Part shown: piece after piece, positions 8,161 through 17,473 of the stretch | Layout: the number at the start of each line of letters is the position of its first letter | How positions within the stretch are numbered: position 1 is the stretch's first letter | DNA from: Helicobacter sp. NHP19-003 | GTDB lineage: Bacteria; Campylobacterota; Campylobacteria; Campylobacterales; Helicobacteraceae | Reading direction: 5' to 3' | DNA: 64,000 nt | Assembly: GCF_019703305.1 (NCBI RefSeq) | Contig: NZ_AP024814.1 | Coordinates: 620,001 to 684,000, forward strand | Made by a program: the position numbers and the translations under genes | The notes under the pieces: model-generated | What the model was told of the DNA's origin: nothing | The model's input: the letters and a program-made list of their open reading frames with translations, nothing else | Database searches by the model: none

Positions 8161-9363
8161 ATGTTGGTGGTGCAGAAGTTTGGGGGGACGAGCGTGGGTA
8201 GTTGTGCGCGCATTGAGGCGGTCGCCAAGTGCGTGATTGAAAGCAAAAAACTCTATGAGGATTTGGTGGTCGTGGTTTCGGCGATGGGCGACACCACGGA
8301 CGATTTTTTAAACCTTGCCCACTATTTTGGCGCACGCTCTAACCAAAGAGAATTGGACCGCTTGCTAAGCAGTGGGGAGCAAATCTCTAGTGCCTTGCTT
8401 GCCATTGCTCTAGAGTCTATGGGGCAAAAAGCGTGTTCGCTCAGTGGACGGGAAGCGGGGATTTTAACCGATGCCCACTACACCAAAGCCCAAATCTTAG
8501 ACATCAACACGGCCAAAATTCGCGAACTCTTGGCGCAAAACTTTATCGTGGTGGTGGCGGGCTTTCAAGGCATTAGCCAGAGTGGGGAGATCACCACTCT
8601 GGGGCGGGGAGGCAGCGACTTAAGCGCAGTGGCTCTAGCCGGAGCTTTGCACGCGGGGCTGTGCGAAATTTACACCGATGTGGATGGCATTTACACGACA
8701 GATCCACGCATTGTGCCAAACGCCCGTAAAATCGATGAGATCAGCTATGAAGAAATGTTGGAGTTGGCTTCAATGGGAGCGAAAGTGTTGTTTAACCGCT
8801 CTGTAGAGCTGGCTAAAAAATACAACATCCCCCTTGTTACACGCAATTCTTTCAACAATGTAGAGGGGACACGCATCACTTCAGAGGAGCAAATTTTGGA
8901 AAAACCCATCGTGAGTGGCATTGCCCTAGACACCGACCAAGCCCGCGTGAGCATTATAGACGCTTGCGATTGTCCGGGCATTGCGGGCAAGATTTTCGGG
9001 ATTTTGGCTGGGGCAAACATCAATGTTGATTTGATCGTACAGACCGTGGGGCGTAATGGCAAAGCCGAAATCAACTTCACTGTGCCCAAAGGCGATTTAG
9101 ACACTTGTTTACAAGTGTTGAAAAACATACAAAACATCGGTTCGATCGAGCACGACGACAAGATCGCTAAAGTGTCGATCGTGGGCGTGGGGATGCGCTC
9201 ACACTCGGGGATCGCCAGCAGTGTTTTCAACGCCCTAGCCAAAGAAAACATCAACATCATGATGATCGGCACGAGCGAGATTAAAATCTCTGTAGTGGTG
9301 GACATTAGCGTGGCCGAACTTGCGCTCAAGACCCTACACACGACCTTTAAACTCGACCTTTAA
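8161..9363 (+). CDS. lysC: Aspartokinase
   Basis: The 400-residue product starts with the aspartokinase motif VVQKFGGTSVGS and has the ATP/aspartate site TLGRGGSDLSAVALA and two C-terminal ACT domains (GIAGKIFGILAGANINVDLI and the later VGVGMRSHSG to NIMMIGTSEIKISV). It phosphorylates aspartate as the first step to diaminopimelate, lysine, threonine and methionine; the ACT pair implies feedback control by end products. The ATG follows nudH by one base. Its TAA overlaps the hobA ATG by one base. Confidence 0.95.
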   Translation: MLVVQKFGGTSVGSCARIEAVAKCVIESKKLYEDLVVVVSAMGDTTDDFLNLAHYFGARSNQRELDRLLSSGEQISSALLAIALESMGQKACSLSGREAGILTDAHYTKAQILDINTAKIRELLAQNFIVVVAGFQGISQSGEITTLGRGGSDLSAVALAGALHAGLCEIYTDVDGIYTTDPRIVPNARKIDEISYEEMLELASMGAKVLFNRSVELAKKYNIPLVTRNSFNNVEGTRITSEEQILEKPIVSGIALDTDQARVSIIDACDCPGIAGKIFGILAGANINVDLIVQTVGRNGKAEINFTVPKGDLDTCLQVLKNIQNIGSIEHDDKIAKVSIVGVGMRSHSGIASSVFNALAKENINIMMIGTSEIKISVVVDISVAELALKTLHTTFKLDL

Positions 9364-9881
9364 TGCGCCTTAAAGAGTGGCTTGCCGCATTGCAAAAGGA
9401 GGGGTTTTTATGTCTTGAGCCACCCCGAGATTGCGCCCCTTTGCTGCGCGCTACGGAACATATTTTAAAGGGAGGCTGTGTCCTCATCGCCACAGACAAC
9501 CAAAGGGCGTGGCTTAAAACCTATGCTCTGACGCATTTAAACGCCCACCCCATGCACCCCCTCATACCTGTCTTTGACCCCTTGCAAAGCTTCCAAACTT
9601 ATTTACGGCAAAGCCCAGACATCTCTTTGGTACGCAACACTTTAGATTTGGTTTACCAAAACTACATCTTTTGGTATGTAGGGGCGGATAACTCCCAAAT
9701 GGCACGGCTTGCCCTAAGCGTGGGGAAAAGTTTATGGTGGCTTTTAGACAACCCTAAAGAGGGGGCGATTTGCTTTGAATCCCTTGACCCCTTGCTCGAT
9801 CACAAACTCTTGCAGCTGTATCGGGTGTTTGTGCGCATGGTGCTTGAAAGTTTGCTAGGACAAGTGAACCTAAATGACTAG
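9363..9881 (+). CDS. hobA: HobA, DnaA-binding replication initiation protein
   Basis: The 172-residue product matches the pattern of H. pylori HobA: a SIS-like fold, a central TLDLVYQNYIFWYVG segment and a C-terminal LDHKLLQLYRVF helix. HobA is the epsilonproteobacterial counterpart of DiaA; a tetramer binds DnaA domain I and promotes oriC complex formation. It sits between lysC and holB as in H. pylori, with overlaps of one and eight bases on either side, so translation is coupled. The N-terminal third is more divergent, which is normal for this family. Confidence 0.85.
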   Translation: MRLKEWLAALQKEGFLCLEPPRDCAPLLRATEHILKGGCVLIATDNQRAWLKTYALTHLNAHPMHPLIPVFDPLQSFQTYLRQSPDISLVRNTLDLVYQNYIFWYVGADNSQMARLALSVGKSLWWLLDNPKEGAICFESLDPLLDHKLLQLYRVFVRMVLESLLGQVNLND

Positions 9882-10500
9882 CCAAATCGTCTATACAAAC
9901 TCCCCCCACGATGAAGCCCAAAGTTACAAAGCGCAATTAGAGGCGCATTTTAAAGCCCAAAACACCCCCTTTTTGCTCGAGCTTGTGTGCCAAGATGAAC
10001 TCAAAATTGAACACGCCCACGAGATCAAACGCCGCTGTGTGCTCAGTTTCTCAGGGCAAAAGGTGTTTGTCATCGCCGCCCTTAGCCTAAACATTTTCGC
10101 CCAAAATGCCTTGCTTAAAATCCTAGAAGAACCCCCCAAAAACACTCTATTTATCCTCATCACCAAGCACCCAAGTGCTCTACTTGCCACGATCTGCTCA
10201 AGACTGCCCCACACCGACAAGCGCACCAAAACTACGCCCCCACCCTTTGGGCTCGATTTAAAAACTTGCGATTTATGCGCTCTGCATCAATACTTGCAAA
10301 ACGCGGACAAACAATTCAACCAAGAAGAGGTGAAAATCCAAATCACCGCCCTTTTAGAGGCGACCAAGCAAGCGGGCATCCGCCTAGGCCCCACACAGTT
10401 AGCGCAATTTGACAACGCCATTCACGCCAACGCCCTTTACTTGCGCCCCAGCTACAACCTTTTACCCCTGCTTTTAAGCGTGTTGCAAGTGAGGGGCTAG
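9874..10500 (+). CDS. holB: DNA polymerase III delta' subunit
   Basis: The 208-residue protein carries the delta'-type core: VFVIAALSLNIFAQNALLKILEEPPKN (split here as NALLKILEEPP near residue 80) followed by FILITKHPSALLATICSR, the sensor segment ending in SRLP. Like other short epsilonproteobacterial HolB proteins it lacks a full ATP site and zinc module. It is part of the clamp loader. The ATG overlaps the hobA stop by eight bases and its TAG overlaps the folP start by one. Confidence 0.82.
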   Translation: MTSQIVYTNSPHDEAQSYKAQLEAHFKAQNTPFLLELVCQDELKIEHAHEIKRRCVLSFSGQKVFVIAALSLNIFAQNALLKILEEPPKNTLFILITKHPSALLATICSRLPHTDKRTKTTPPPFGLDLKTCDLCALHQYLQNADKQFNQEEVKIQITALLEATKQAGIRLGPTQLAQFDNAIHANALYLRPSYNLLPLLLSVLQVRG

Positions 10501-11639
10501 TGTTTTTGCAAAGACTCCACCCCGCCAGCTTTTCTTGTGCCCTAAAAGATTTGGGTGTACACCCCACAGGGCAAGCCATCATGGCCAACAAAGCCAAACT
10601 TTTGAGTTTTAAAATCACCGACTTGCCCCTAAGCGCCACTTTGATTTTAAAACAAGAGGCGTTGCGTGCGGGCGCGGAGCTGGCCACGCCCAAAGATTGC
10701 ATTTTGGCACAAGAAAAAACTTATGATTGTTTGCTTGTCGGCACTTTAGACCAGCTCCAGCACTTAGTCCAAAAATGCGCTAAACAAGACTTTGGGCTTA
10801 AAAAACTCGCCAAAGAGTTAGAAACCCACTTCACCCCTCCCCAAGTTACCCCCGCCTTAATGGGGATTGTCAATGTAACTCCAGACAGCTTTTATCCCAA
10901 CAGCCGCCACAGCGCAAAAACCGCCCTAGAACAAATCTACAAATTCTTGGAGCAGAAAATCGCCTACATAGACATTGGGGCAGCTAGCTCTAGACCGCAT
11001 AGTCTTTACACAGACGCAGACACAGAGATTGCCCGCTTAGAAGAATTGTGTGCCGAAATTAAGAATCAAAACCTCTACAAACACGCCAAGTTCAGCATAG
11101 ACACCTACAACCCAAAGACCGCCGCCTTTGCCCTAGAACATGGTTTTTGCGTACTCAACGATGTCAATGGCTTGAGGGATTTGGAGATGTTTTCTGTGGC
11201 CAAAGAGTTTGGGGCGCAAGTGGTTTTAATGCACTCTTTGGGTGTGCCTTTAAAAGCACACCAACAGCTCACAGCTAAAAACTTATGGATGGAAATGGAA
11301 GCGTTTTTTGCCGCCAAAATCACCACCCTAAAAGAGCATGGCATCAAAGACATCATTTTAGACATCGGGTTTGGCTTTTCTAAACAAATGCCCGAAAATT
11401 TAGCCCTCATCAAGCACTTGGCACATTTTCTACACTTTGGCTACCCTCTACTTGTGGGCTGTAGCCGTAAAAAGAGTGTGGGGGAAGTGTGCACTAGAGA
11501 GGTGGAGGATCGCCTAGCCGGTACGCTCGCCTTGCATTTAAAGGCTCTAGAAAATGGGGCAAGTATCTTAAGAGTACACGACACTCAAGAACATTTAGAC
11601 ATTTTGGCGATTCACAATGCCTTTTTGCAAACTCCCTGA
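10500..11639 (+). CDS. folP: Dihydropteroate synthase with N-terminal extension
   Basis: The pterin-binding barrel begins near residue 118 with ALMGIVNVTPDSFYPNS, continues with DIGAASSRPHS, and ends with the GCSRKKSVG and LAGTLALHL motifs. It condenses para-aminobenzoate with dihydropterin pyrophosphate in folate synthesis and is the sulfonamide target. The first 115 or so residues form an extra domain also found in Helicobacter FolP (about 380 residues against 280 in E. coli). The start is a GTG at 10500 that shares a base with the holB stop. Confidence 0.92.
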   Translation: MFLQRLHPASFSCALKDLGVHPTGQAIMANKAKLLSFKITDLPLSATLILKQEALRAGAELATPKDCILAQEKTYDCLLVGTLDQLQHLVQKCAKQDFGLKKLAKELETHFTPPQVTPALMGIVNVTPDSFYPNSRHSAKTALEQIYKFLEQKIAYIDIGAASSRPHSLYTDADTEIARLEELCAEIKNQNLYKHAKFSIDTYNPKTAAFALEHGFCVLNDVNGLRDLEMFSVAKEFGAQVVLMHSLGVPLKAHQQLTAKNLWMEMEAFFAAKITTLKEHGIKDIILDIGFGFSKQMPENLALIKHLAHFLHFGYPLLVGCSRKKSVGEVCTREVEDRLAGTLALHLKALENGASILRVHDTQEHLDILAIHNAFLQTP

Positions 11640-11713
11640 ATTACCATCCGCTACAAAACTCCCTAAAATCGCCTCGCGTGGTTAAAACTAGTGGCCTATT
11701 GTCTTAATTTTGT

Positions 11714-11719
11714 TACAAT
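11714..11719 (+). promoter_or_regulatory. -10 element (TACAAT) of sdaC-sdaA
   Basis: TACAAT in the extended context TTTTGTTACAAT lies 34 bases before the sdaC ATG, in the 113-base gap after folP. Confidence 0.55.
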
Positions 11720-11752
11720 ACAACCTTTGACTTTAAAGATACAAGGGTTTCA

Positions 11753-12994
11753 ATGGCACAAGCGGATAAAAGGTTAAATCTCTTTGACATCCGTTGGATG
11801 TGGTCGCTCTTTGGTACGGCTGTTGGGGCAGGGATTTTATTTTTACCGATTCAAGCGGGCGAACATGGGTTTTGGCCTGTAGTGCTCATGGCGGTTTTAA
11901 GTTTTCCCATGACTTGGCTTAGCCACAGGGCTTTAGCGCGTTTTGTCAATGCCATAGGTAACCAAGACATCACACATGCCGCCACCCGATTAGGCAAAAA
12001 AGTCGGGTTTTTGATCACCCTGATGTATTTCTTTGCCCTTTACCCAATCTGTTTGGCCTATGGTGTGGGGATCACAAACACGGTGGAGTCGTTTTTTACA
12101 AACCAGCTGGGTTTACATTACTTTGAAAACAACCGTTTCTTTTTAGCCGAACACCTCATCACGGGCATGATCTTTGTGATGCTTTTCAATACTAAGATTG
12201 TAACCCGTGTCGCCAACGCTCTTGTCTACCCCTTAGCTTTAATTTTGTTGGTGTTTTCTTTGTATTTAATCCCTTACTGGAAAACGGCGATGCTTGCAGA
12301 AATCCCGAGTTTTAAAGGGTTTTTTGCGGCGTTGTGGTTCACTCTGCCCGTGCTGGTGTTTTCGTTTAACCACAGCGCAATCGTATCTACTTTCGCCCAA
12401 GCGGTGGAAAAACACTATGGAGAGCTCAAACACTACAAGACCAACCAAATTGAGTTGTTAAACACCTCGCTCTTGCTTTTCTTTGTGATGTTCTTTGTGT
12501 TCTCTTGCATTCTCTGCCTAGACCCTACAGATTTTGCCAAAGCTAGAGCGCAAAACATCCCCATTTTGAGCTACTTTGCCAACACCCTGCACAATCCCTT
12601 CATTGGTTATGCGGGTCCGGTTGTGGCGTTTTTGGCGATCACCACTTCTTTTTTCGGGCATTACTATGGGGCCAAAGAGGGCTTAAAGGGCTTGATTGTG
12701 CAAATATTCACCAAGGATAAACTCAACACCCACCACCACCGCCGAATCGATGCGTGGACCACCATATTTTTTTGGACCAGCATCATTGTGGTTGCCTACT
12801 ACAACCCCAGCATTTTGAGCTTCATTGAGGATTTGGGCGGGCCCGCTTTGGCCACCATCACCTTCATCTTGCCCATTGTAGCGATGTATGCCCTGCCCTC
12901 CATGAAGGAATTTAGAAGCCCGCTTGCCGATGGTTTCATCTTTTTAACCGGCGTACTCACCGTCTTAAACGCCATCATCAATATTGTTAAATGA
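11753..12994 (+). CDS. sdaC: Serine transporter, SdaC/HAAAP family
   Basis: A 413-residue membrane protein with about eleven hydrophobic segments. It starts with a soluble LFDIRWMWSLFGTAVGAGILFLP stretch (the WxxxxFGTAVGAGILF pattern is the family hallmark). It belongs to the hydroxy and aromatic amino acid permeases, which take up serine with protons. sdaA follows after six bases, so import and deamination of serine are co-expressed. Serine is a favoured carbon source of Helicobacter and Campylobacter. Confidence 0.92.
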   Translation: MAQADKRLNLFDIRWMWSLFGTAVGAGILFLPIQAGEHGFWPVVLMAVLSFPMTWLSHRALARFVNAIGNQDITHAATRLGKKVGFLITLMYFFALYPICLAYGVGITNTVESFFTNQLGLHYFENNRFFLAEHLITGMIFVMLFNTKIVTRVANALVYPLALILLVFSLYLIPYWKTAMLAEIPSFKGFFAALWFTLPVLVFSFNHSAIVSTFAQAVEKHYGELKHYKTNQIELLNTSLLLFFVMFFVFSCILCLDPTDFAKARAQNIPILSYFANTLHNPFIGYAGPVVAFLAITTSFFGHYYGAKEGLKGLIVQIFTKDKLNTHHHRRIDAWTTIFFWTSIIVVAYYNPSILSFIEDLGGPALATITFILPIVAMYALPSMKEFRSPLADGFIFLTGVLTVLNAIINIVK

Positions 12995-13000
12995 GGTAGC

Positions 13001-14401
13001 ATGACACAACAAGAAATTTACAGCCAGTCCATCACTGCTATTTTTAAAATAGGCATCGGCCCCAGTTCTTCGCACACCATAGGCCCTATGGATGCTTGTG
13101 TGCGCTTTTGTCAACTCTTGCAAGAAAAACAAATCCTTGAGGAGGTGGCTAGGGTGCAGGTGATCTTGCATGGCTCGTTGGCTTTGACTGGCAAGGGGCA
13201 TTTAACGGATTTAGCCTGCGTGGTTGGCTTAAGCGGGGTGAGTGCTAAAGAAGTGAGCGTGTCCCAAAGGCAAGAAATTTTACAAAAAGCGATTAAAGAA
13301 CACACCTTGTACTTAGCCAAGAGCAAGAATGTTTCTTTTAATCTTGAAGAGGATATTCTCTTTGAACCCAAGGTCTTGAGTTTGCACGAAAATGGCATGG
13401 AGGTGTGTGCTTTCAACAGCAAACAAGATTTATTGCTCAAGGAAATTTATTATTCCACAGGGGGCGGGTTTATTTACACAGAAGAGGAGCTCAAAAATAA
13501 GAAAGCCGACTCGGCCAAACCCCAACACAACGCTTTTGATTTTTCTAGTGCCAAAGAATTAGTGGAGTTGTGTGAAAAGCACCACACACACATCGCCGGT
13601 ATTGTAGATTTACACGAGAGTACACTATTTGGACAAAATTATGCCCGCACCTACTGCCTAGAAATTTACAAAGCGATGCTAGAGTGCTATAAAAGTGGCG
13701 TGTCTTCGCAAGAAAAACAGCTCCCCGGCTACATCGGTATGGCGCGCCTAGCCCCCAAAGTCCACGCCCGCTTGAGCCAGCACCCTAGCCAAGCCGACCC
13801 ACTTGCCATGGTGGACTACGCCACGCTCTACGCGCGGGCGGTGAGTGAAGAAAATGCCTGCGGGCACAAGGTCGTTACTGCCCCCACGAATGGAGCTTGC
13901 GGGGTGGTACCGGCGGTGCTGCTCTATTGCCACCACCACATTAAACCTTTGGAAACCGAGCAAATCGTGGATTTCTTGCTCACTTGTGCAGCAGTGGGGT
14001 ATTTATACAAAAAGAACGCCTCTTTGAGCGGAGCGGAGGCGGGTTGCCAAGCCGAAGTGGGTACCGCCTCTTCAATGGCAGCAGCAGGCTTTGCCTTTGT
14101 CTTGGGTGGTAATGTGCGCCAAGTTTTGAGCGCTGCCGAGATTGCGATGGAGCACCATTTGGGCTTGACCTGCGACCCTGTAGGCGGGTTGGTACAAATC
14201 CCCTGCATTGAGCGCAATGTCGTGGGGACGATCAAGGCGATTTCTTCAGCCCGCCTAGCCCTAGAAGATGGCTACCAAGCTAAAGTGAGCCTAGATGATG
14301 TGATCTCTACGATGTATGAAGTCGGCAAGGCACTAGACTCTAAATACAAAGAAACTTCGCTAGGCGGATTAGCCACGCATGTACACATCCCCAAATGTTA
14401 G
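13001..14401 (+). CDS. sdaA: L-serine dehydratase, iron-sulfur single-chain type
   Basis: The 466-residue enzyme fuses the beta domain (residues 1 to about 160, with GIGPSSSHTIGPM) and the alpha domain (TAPTNGACGVVPAVL, GAEAGCQAEVGTASSMAAAG, LTCDPVGGLVQIPCIERN). The cysteines in the alpha domain bind the 4Fe-4S cluster that serves as Lewis acid. It deaminates L-serine to pyruvate and ammonia in the cytoplasm. A run of eight G's (14401-14408) begins with the last base of its TAG stop, so changes in run length do not alter the protein. Confidence 0.95.
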   Translation: MTQQEIYSQSITAIFKIGIGPSSSHTIGPMDACVRFCQLLQEKQILEEVARVQVILHGSLALTGKGHLTDLACVVGLSGVSAKEVSVSQRQEILQKAIKEHTLYLAKSKNVSFNLEEDILFEPKVLSLHENGMEVCAFNSKQDLLLKEIYYSTGGGFIYTEEELKNKKADSAKPQHNAFDFSSAKELVELCEKHHTHIAGIVDLHESTLFGQNYARTYCLEIYKAMLECYKSGVSSQEKQLPGYIGMARLAPKVHARLSQHPSQADPLAMVDYATLYARAVSEENACGHKVVTAPTNGACGVVPAVLLYCHHHIKPLETEQIVDFLLTCAAVGYLYKKNASLSGAEAGCQAEVGTASSMAAAGFAFVLGGNVRQVLSAAEIAMEHHLGLTCDPVGGLVQIPCIERNVVGTIKAISSARLALEDGYQAKVSLDDVISTMYEVGKALDSKYKETSLGGLATHVHIPKC

Positions 14402-14409
14402 GGGGGGGC

Positions 14410-14438
14410 TTGACTTTTTCAAAGAAGCAGGCTATAAT
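14410..14438 (+). promoter_or_regulatory. Promoter of the tRNA-Gln / tRNA-fMet pair
   Basis: TTGACT (14410-14415) and TATAAT (14433-14438) are separated by 17 bases, a near-consensus sigma70 promoter. The -35 box abuts the eight-G run at the end of sdaA. The first tRNA begins 14 bases after the -10. Confidence 0.8.
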
Positions 14439-14451
14439 GGCACTTTTTCGT

Positions 14452-14526
14452 TGGAGTATCGCCAAGTGGTAAGGCAGCAGGTTTTGGTCCTGCCATTCGG
14501 AGGTTCGAATCCTTCTACTCCAACCA
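14452..14526 (+). tRNA. tRNA-Gln (anticodon TTG)
   Basis: The seven-base acceptor stem TGGAGTA pairs with TACTCCA, and the anticodon loop TTTTGGT lies between CAGG and CCTG. The T-arm has GGTTCGAAT, and CCA is encoded at 14524-14526. The anticodon TTG reads glutamine codons. Confidence 0.95.
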
Positions 14527-14540
14527 TCTTCTTTAAGCAA

Positions 14541-14617
<77 letters not shown>

Positions 14618-14618
14618 A

Positions 14619-14927
14619 CTACACGAGCTTTTTAAATTCCGCTTCGATGATGTTTTTTGTGTCGGGCTCGACCAATCTTTGCCCCACTTCTTTGCCATCT
14701 TTGTAGAAAATTAAAGTCGGGATGCGTTTAATGCCTAGACTTTCTCTTAAATCTTCGCTTTGGTCAAAATCCACTTTAAAGATTTTCACTTGGCTGTAAT
14801 CCTTGGCTAAAGCGTCCATCATGGGGGAAATTTTGCGGCAATCTGGACACCAATTTGCCCCCACATCGACCACCACCGCTCCCTGACTTATCTTTTCTTG
14901 ATAATTTTGGCTTGTTAAAACTTCCAT
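14619..14927 (-). CDS. Thioredoxin-like protein, CPDC type
   Basis: The 102-residue thioredoxin fold has the active site WCPDCR near residues 26-31 and the cis-proline segment RIPTLIFYKDG. The Pro-Asp centre rather than Gly-Pro is that of the second thioredoxin of H. pylori (Trx2), a cytoplasmic disulfide reductase. It converges with the tRNA pair, its stop lying one base after the tRNA end. A leader of about 110 bases separates it from the divergent kdsB. Confidence 0.88.
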   Translation of the reverse strand: MEVLTSQNYQEKISQGAVVVDVGANWCPDCRKISPMMDALAKDYSQVKIFKVDFDQSEDLRESLGIKRIPTLIFYKDGKEVGQRLVEPDTKNIIEAEFKKLV

Positions 14928-15011
14928 TTAAATCCTTATCTATAAAATTAGGTTCAAAGCATAACCTGAAACAACTAAGTTTAAGGTTAAGAAAACCGTA
15001 CATAAAAAGGC

Positions 15012-15017
15012 TATAAT
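15012..15017 (+). promoter_or_regulatory. -10 element (TATAAT) of kdsB
   Basis: TATAAT in AAGGCTATAATAAG lies 32 bases before the chosen kdsB start; an AAGGA ribosome site follows at 15034-15038. Confidence 0.6.
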
Positions 15018-15043
15018 AAGGCATTTTTTGTCTAAGGATGCCC

Positions 15044-15742
15044 ATGATAGTGATCCCTGCAAGGTTAGAATCCACCCGTTTCCCCCGTAAGCTTTTGGTG
15101 CCGATTCAAGGCGTACCTATGGTGGTCGCCACTGCCCGCAACGCCCAAAAGGTTGATGAAGTCATTGTTGCATGCGATGATGCCTTACTTTTAAGGGCCT
15201 GTGAGGATTTTAACATTAAAGCTATTTTGACCAACAAAGCGCACACAAGCGGAACTGACAGATGCGCCCAGGCTTGTACCCTTTTAAACCTCCCCGAGCA
15301 AACCCCCGTTTTGAATTTGCAGGGTGATGAACCCTTTTTAGAACCCGAAATCATCGCCACACTTTTAAAAGAATCCCAAAAAACGCCTTTTATGCACACT
15401 TGCATTAAAGAAATCAGCCCCAAAGAAGCCCAAGACCCCAATGTCGTTAAAGTCGTGTGCGGCACAGGCAATCGCGCCCTTTATTTTTCACGCGCCCCCA
15501 TCCCCTATGGCAGAGATGAGCAACACCGCGCCTTTTTGGGGCATATCGGCATCTATGGCTTTAGAGTCGGCACACTTTTAGAGTTTTGCGCCCTTGAAAA
15601 AAGCCCCCTAGAGGACATCGAAAAACTCGAGCAACTGCGCGCGCTCTACCACCACAAGGCGATCACCACAAGCCTTGTTAAAACCCAAAGTGTCGGCATA
15701 GACACTCTGCAAGACTTGCAAGAAGCCTTAAAAAGGTGCTAG
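15044..15742 (+). CDS. kdsB: CMP-KDO synthetase
   Basis: The product (232 residues) starts MIVIPARLESTRFPRKLL, the nucleotide-binding opening of KdsB, and has LNLQGDEPF and the later AFLGHIGIYGFR segment. It activates KDO with CTP for LPS inner-core assembly. Of two nearby ATGs I chose 15044, since the ribosome site AAGGA (15034-15038) would overlap the upstream ATG at 15038. The following ATPase gene starts seven bases inside it. Confidence 0.93.
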   Translation: MIVIPARLESTRFPRKLLVPIQGVPMVVATARNAQKVDEVIVACDDALLLRACEDFNIKAILTNKAHTSGTDRCAQACTLLNLPEQTPVLNLQGDEPFLEPEIIATLLKESQKTPFMHTCIKEISPKEAQDPNVVKVVCGTGNRALYFSRAPIPYGRDEQHRAFLGHIGIYGFRVGTLLEFCALEKSPLEDIEKLEQLRALYHHKAITTSLVKTQSVGIDTLQDLQEALKRC

Positions 15743-16662
15743 AAAACCTTAAAACCCACAAAGTTTTAAAGGCGCAAATCGCCCTTTTTGCCCCCTATTT
15801 GCAAAGTGGGGTGAGTGAGCTTCTCAGCAACACTGAAAACGAGCTGTGGTTGTATCAACTCAATGGTACACGCCAAAAAGTCCACGACCCGACCTTTAGC
15901 AAAGAGTTTTTGCTACGCTTTTGTGAGCAATTAGCCAATTACAGAGATTTACCCTTTAGCGAGCAAGCCCCCACTTTAAACTGCTCCATTCCCTTCACCC
16001 GTTATCGGGTGAGTGCAAACCACTTCAGCATCACCACGAATAACCAAATCAGCCTGAATATCCGCGTACCTAGTTTGCAAAAATTCCCCCTTGAGGCTTT
16101 CTCTTTGGCCTCCACTTGCCCTTTTAGCCACACCGACTTAAAAAGCATGGCACAAGAGAAGCATAATATTTTGATCAGCGGAGCGACTGCTAGCGGGAAA
16201 ACAAGCCTATTGAACGCCCTGCTCGAGTTTATCCCCAAAGAGGAGCGAGTCGTGAGCGTGGAGGACAGTCAAGAGCTAGATTTGAGCGGATTTGAAAACA
16301 GCGTGGGACTGTTGGTGGGCAAAATCGAGCAAACCCCCTTCACCTACGAAAACGCCCTCAACATGGCGATGCGCATGCGCCCCGATCGACTCATGGTCGG
16401 CGAGATAGACACGAGAAACGCGCTTTTGTTTTTGCGCTTTGGCAACACGGGACATAAGGGGATGATGTCAACCCTGCACGCCAATAGCGTGGAGCAGGTT
16501 CTAGAAGCCATCGCCCTAAACATTGAAATGGGGCACAAGGCCAAGTTTGATTTAAACATTGTCAAACGCTACTTCAAAAGCGCGGTTGATGTTGTGATCC
16601 AAGTGTGTAAAATCCAAGAGCAAAGGCACATCACACAAGTCCTTTTCAGCAAGGATTTATAA
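15736..16662 (+). CDS. VirB11-type secretion ATPase
   Basis: The 308-residue protein has an N-terminal domain and a C-terminal RecA-like domain with Walker A ISGATASGKTSLLN near residue 150, an Asp box (VVSVEDSQEL), MRMRPDRLMVGEI and the His box TGHKGMMSTLHANS. This order is that of VirB11/TrbB hexameric ATPases of type IV secretion and competence systems. It is smaller than the Cag-island ATPase, and no other type IV gene is nearby, so its partner is not visible; H. pylori also has a stand-alone VirB11 homologue of this type. It starts with GTG inside kdsB and converges with the next gene with a six-base overlap. Confidence 0.88.
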   Translation: MLENLKTHKVLKAQIALFAPYLQSGVSELLSNTENELWLYQLNGTRQKVHDPTFSKEFLLRFCEQLANYRDLPFSEQAPTLNCSIPFTRYRVSANHFSITTNNQISLNIRVPSLQKFPLEAFSLASTCPFSHTDLKSMAQEKHNILISGATASGKTSLLNALLEFIPKEERVVSVEDSQELDLSGFENSVGLLVGKIEQTPFTYENALNMAMRMRPDRLMVGEIDTRNALLFLRFGNTGHKGMMSTLHANSVEQVLEAIALNIEMGHKAKFDLNIVKRYFKSAVDVVIQVCKIQEQRHITQVLFSKDL

Positions 16663-17472
16663 TTCTGTAACGAGCTTATAAGTGGTGGTTAAAATACTCA
16701 GGGTATAAATGCTCAAGAGCAAAACCCGATGGATTTCCTCATTTGCCACCATGATTAATTTAATGCCAAGCCCGACTCCAGCCAAAGCACCCATGCCCGT
16801 CAAAAAACCGATCCACAAAACATGGGGGGTTAAAACGCCCGTGTGGGTAAGAGCAACCACCCCTGAAAGCGAAGAAAAGATGACAAAGAACAGCCCTAAG
16901 GGCACGATTTTTTGCGTGTCGTATTTTAAGAAGTAGCCCAAAAAGGGGACAATCAAAATCCCCCCACCCATGCCAAGCGGGATCGAGAAAACACCCGTGA
17001 GCAAGCCAGCTAAGACTAAAATGGCATGTTTTTGGCTCAAGTGCCAATGGGTTAGGGGGATTTTAAAGCGGGTGCGTTTGGAGTGCATTTGGAAGTGGGC
17101 GCTTTGGTAGTTGCCATTGCGCTCAAAGGCGTATTTCAAGCAAGTGTAGCACACCACCGCCACAAATAACCCCATTAACAGGCGATCGTCAATGTGCTTG
17201 AGTAAAAAGCTGCCCAGAATCGCCCCAAACAACCCGCCTAGTGCAACCGCTAGCCCCTCTTTAACATCCAACAAGCCTTTTTTATAGTTGATGAGCGAGC
17301 CTGCCAGCGAAGAAAAGAGCATCTGAAAAAGGGAGATGCCCACCGCGTGGCTGTAACTAAAGCCAGCGAACACGGCGGCGGGCACAACAATCTCCCCCCC
17401 ACCGATGCCAAAAAAACCCGCCGTAACGCCCGTTACAAAGCCCACTAGGGCTAAAACAAAATCAAGTCCCAT
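16657..17472 (-). CDS. TauE/SafE-family membrane permease
   Basis: This 271-residue integral membrane protein has about eight hydrophobic segments in two repeats. Each repeat carries the TauE/SafE signature: GFVTGVTAGFFGIGGGEIVVP at the N-terminus and GLLTGVFSIPLGMGGGILIVP after a cytoplasmic loop near residue 150. The family exports or imports small organosulfur or sulfite-like anions; the substrate here is unknown. It lies one base after icd on the same strand and is probably in its transcript. Confidence 0.85.
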   Translation of the reverse strand: MGLDFVLALVGFVTGVTAGFFGIGGGEIVVPAAVFAGFSYSHAVGISLFQMLFSSLAGSLINYKKGLLDVKEGLAVALGGLFGAILGSFLLKHIDDRLLMGLFVAVVCYTCLKYAFERNGNYQSAHFQMHSKRTRFKIPLTHWHLSQKHAILVLAGLLTGVFSIPLGMGGGILIVPFLGYFLKYDTQKIVPLGLFFVIFSSLSGVVALTHTGVLTPHVLWIGFLTGMGALAGVGLGIKLIMVANEEIHRVLLLSIYTLSILTTTYKLVTEL

Positions 17473-17473
17473 A

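Noticed and set aside
8745-9341. Minus-strand 198-residue frame inside lysC
   Set aside because: Antisense shadow of a full aspartokinase with ACT domains.
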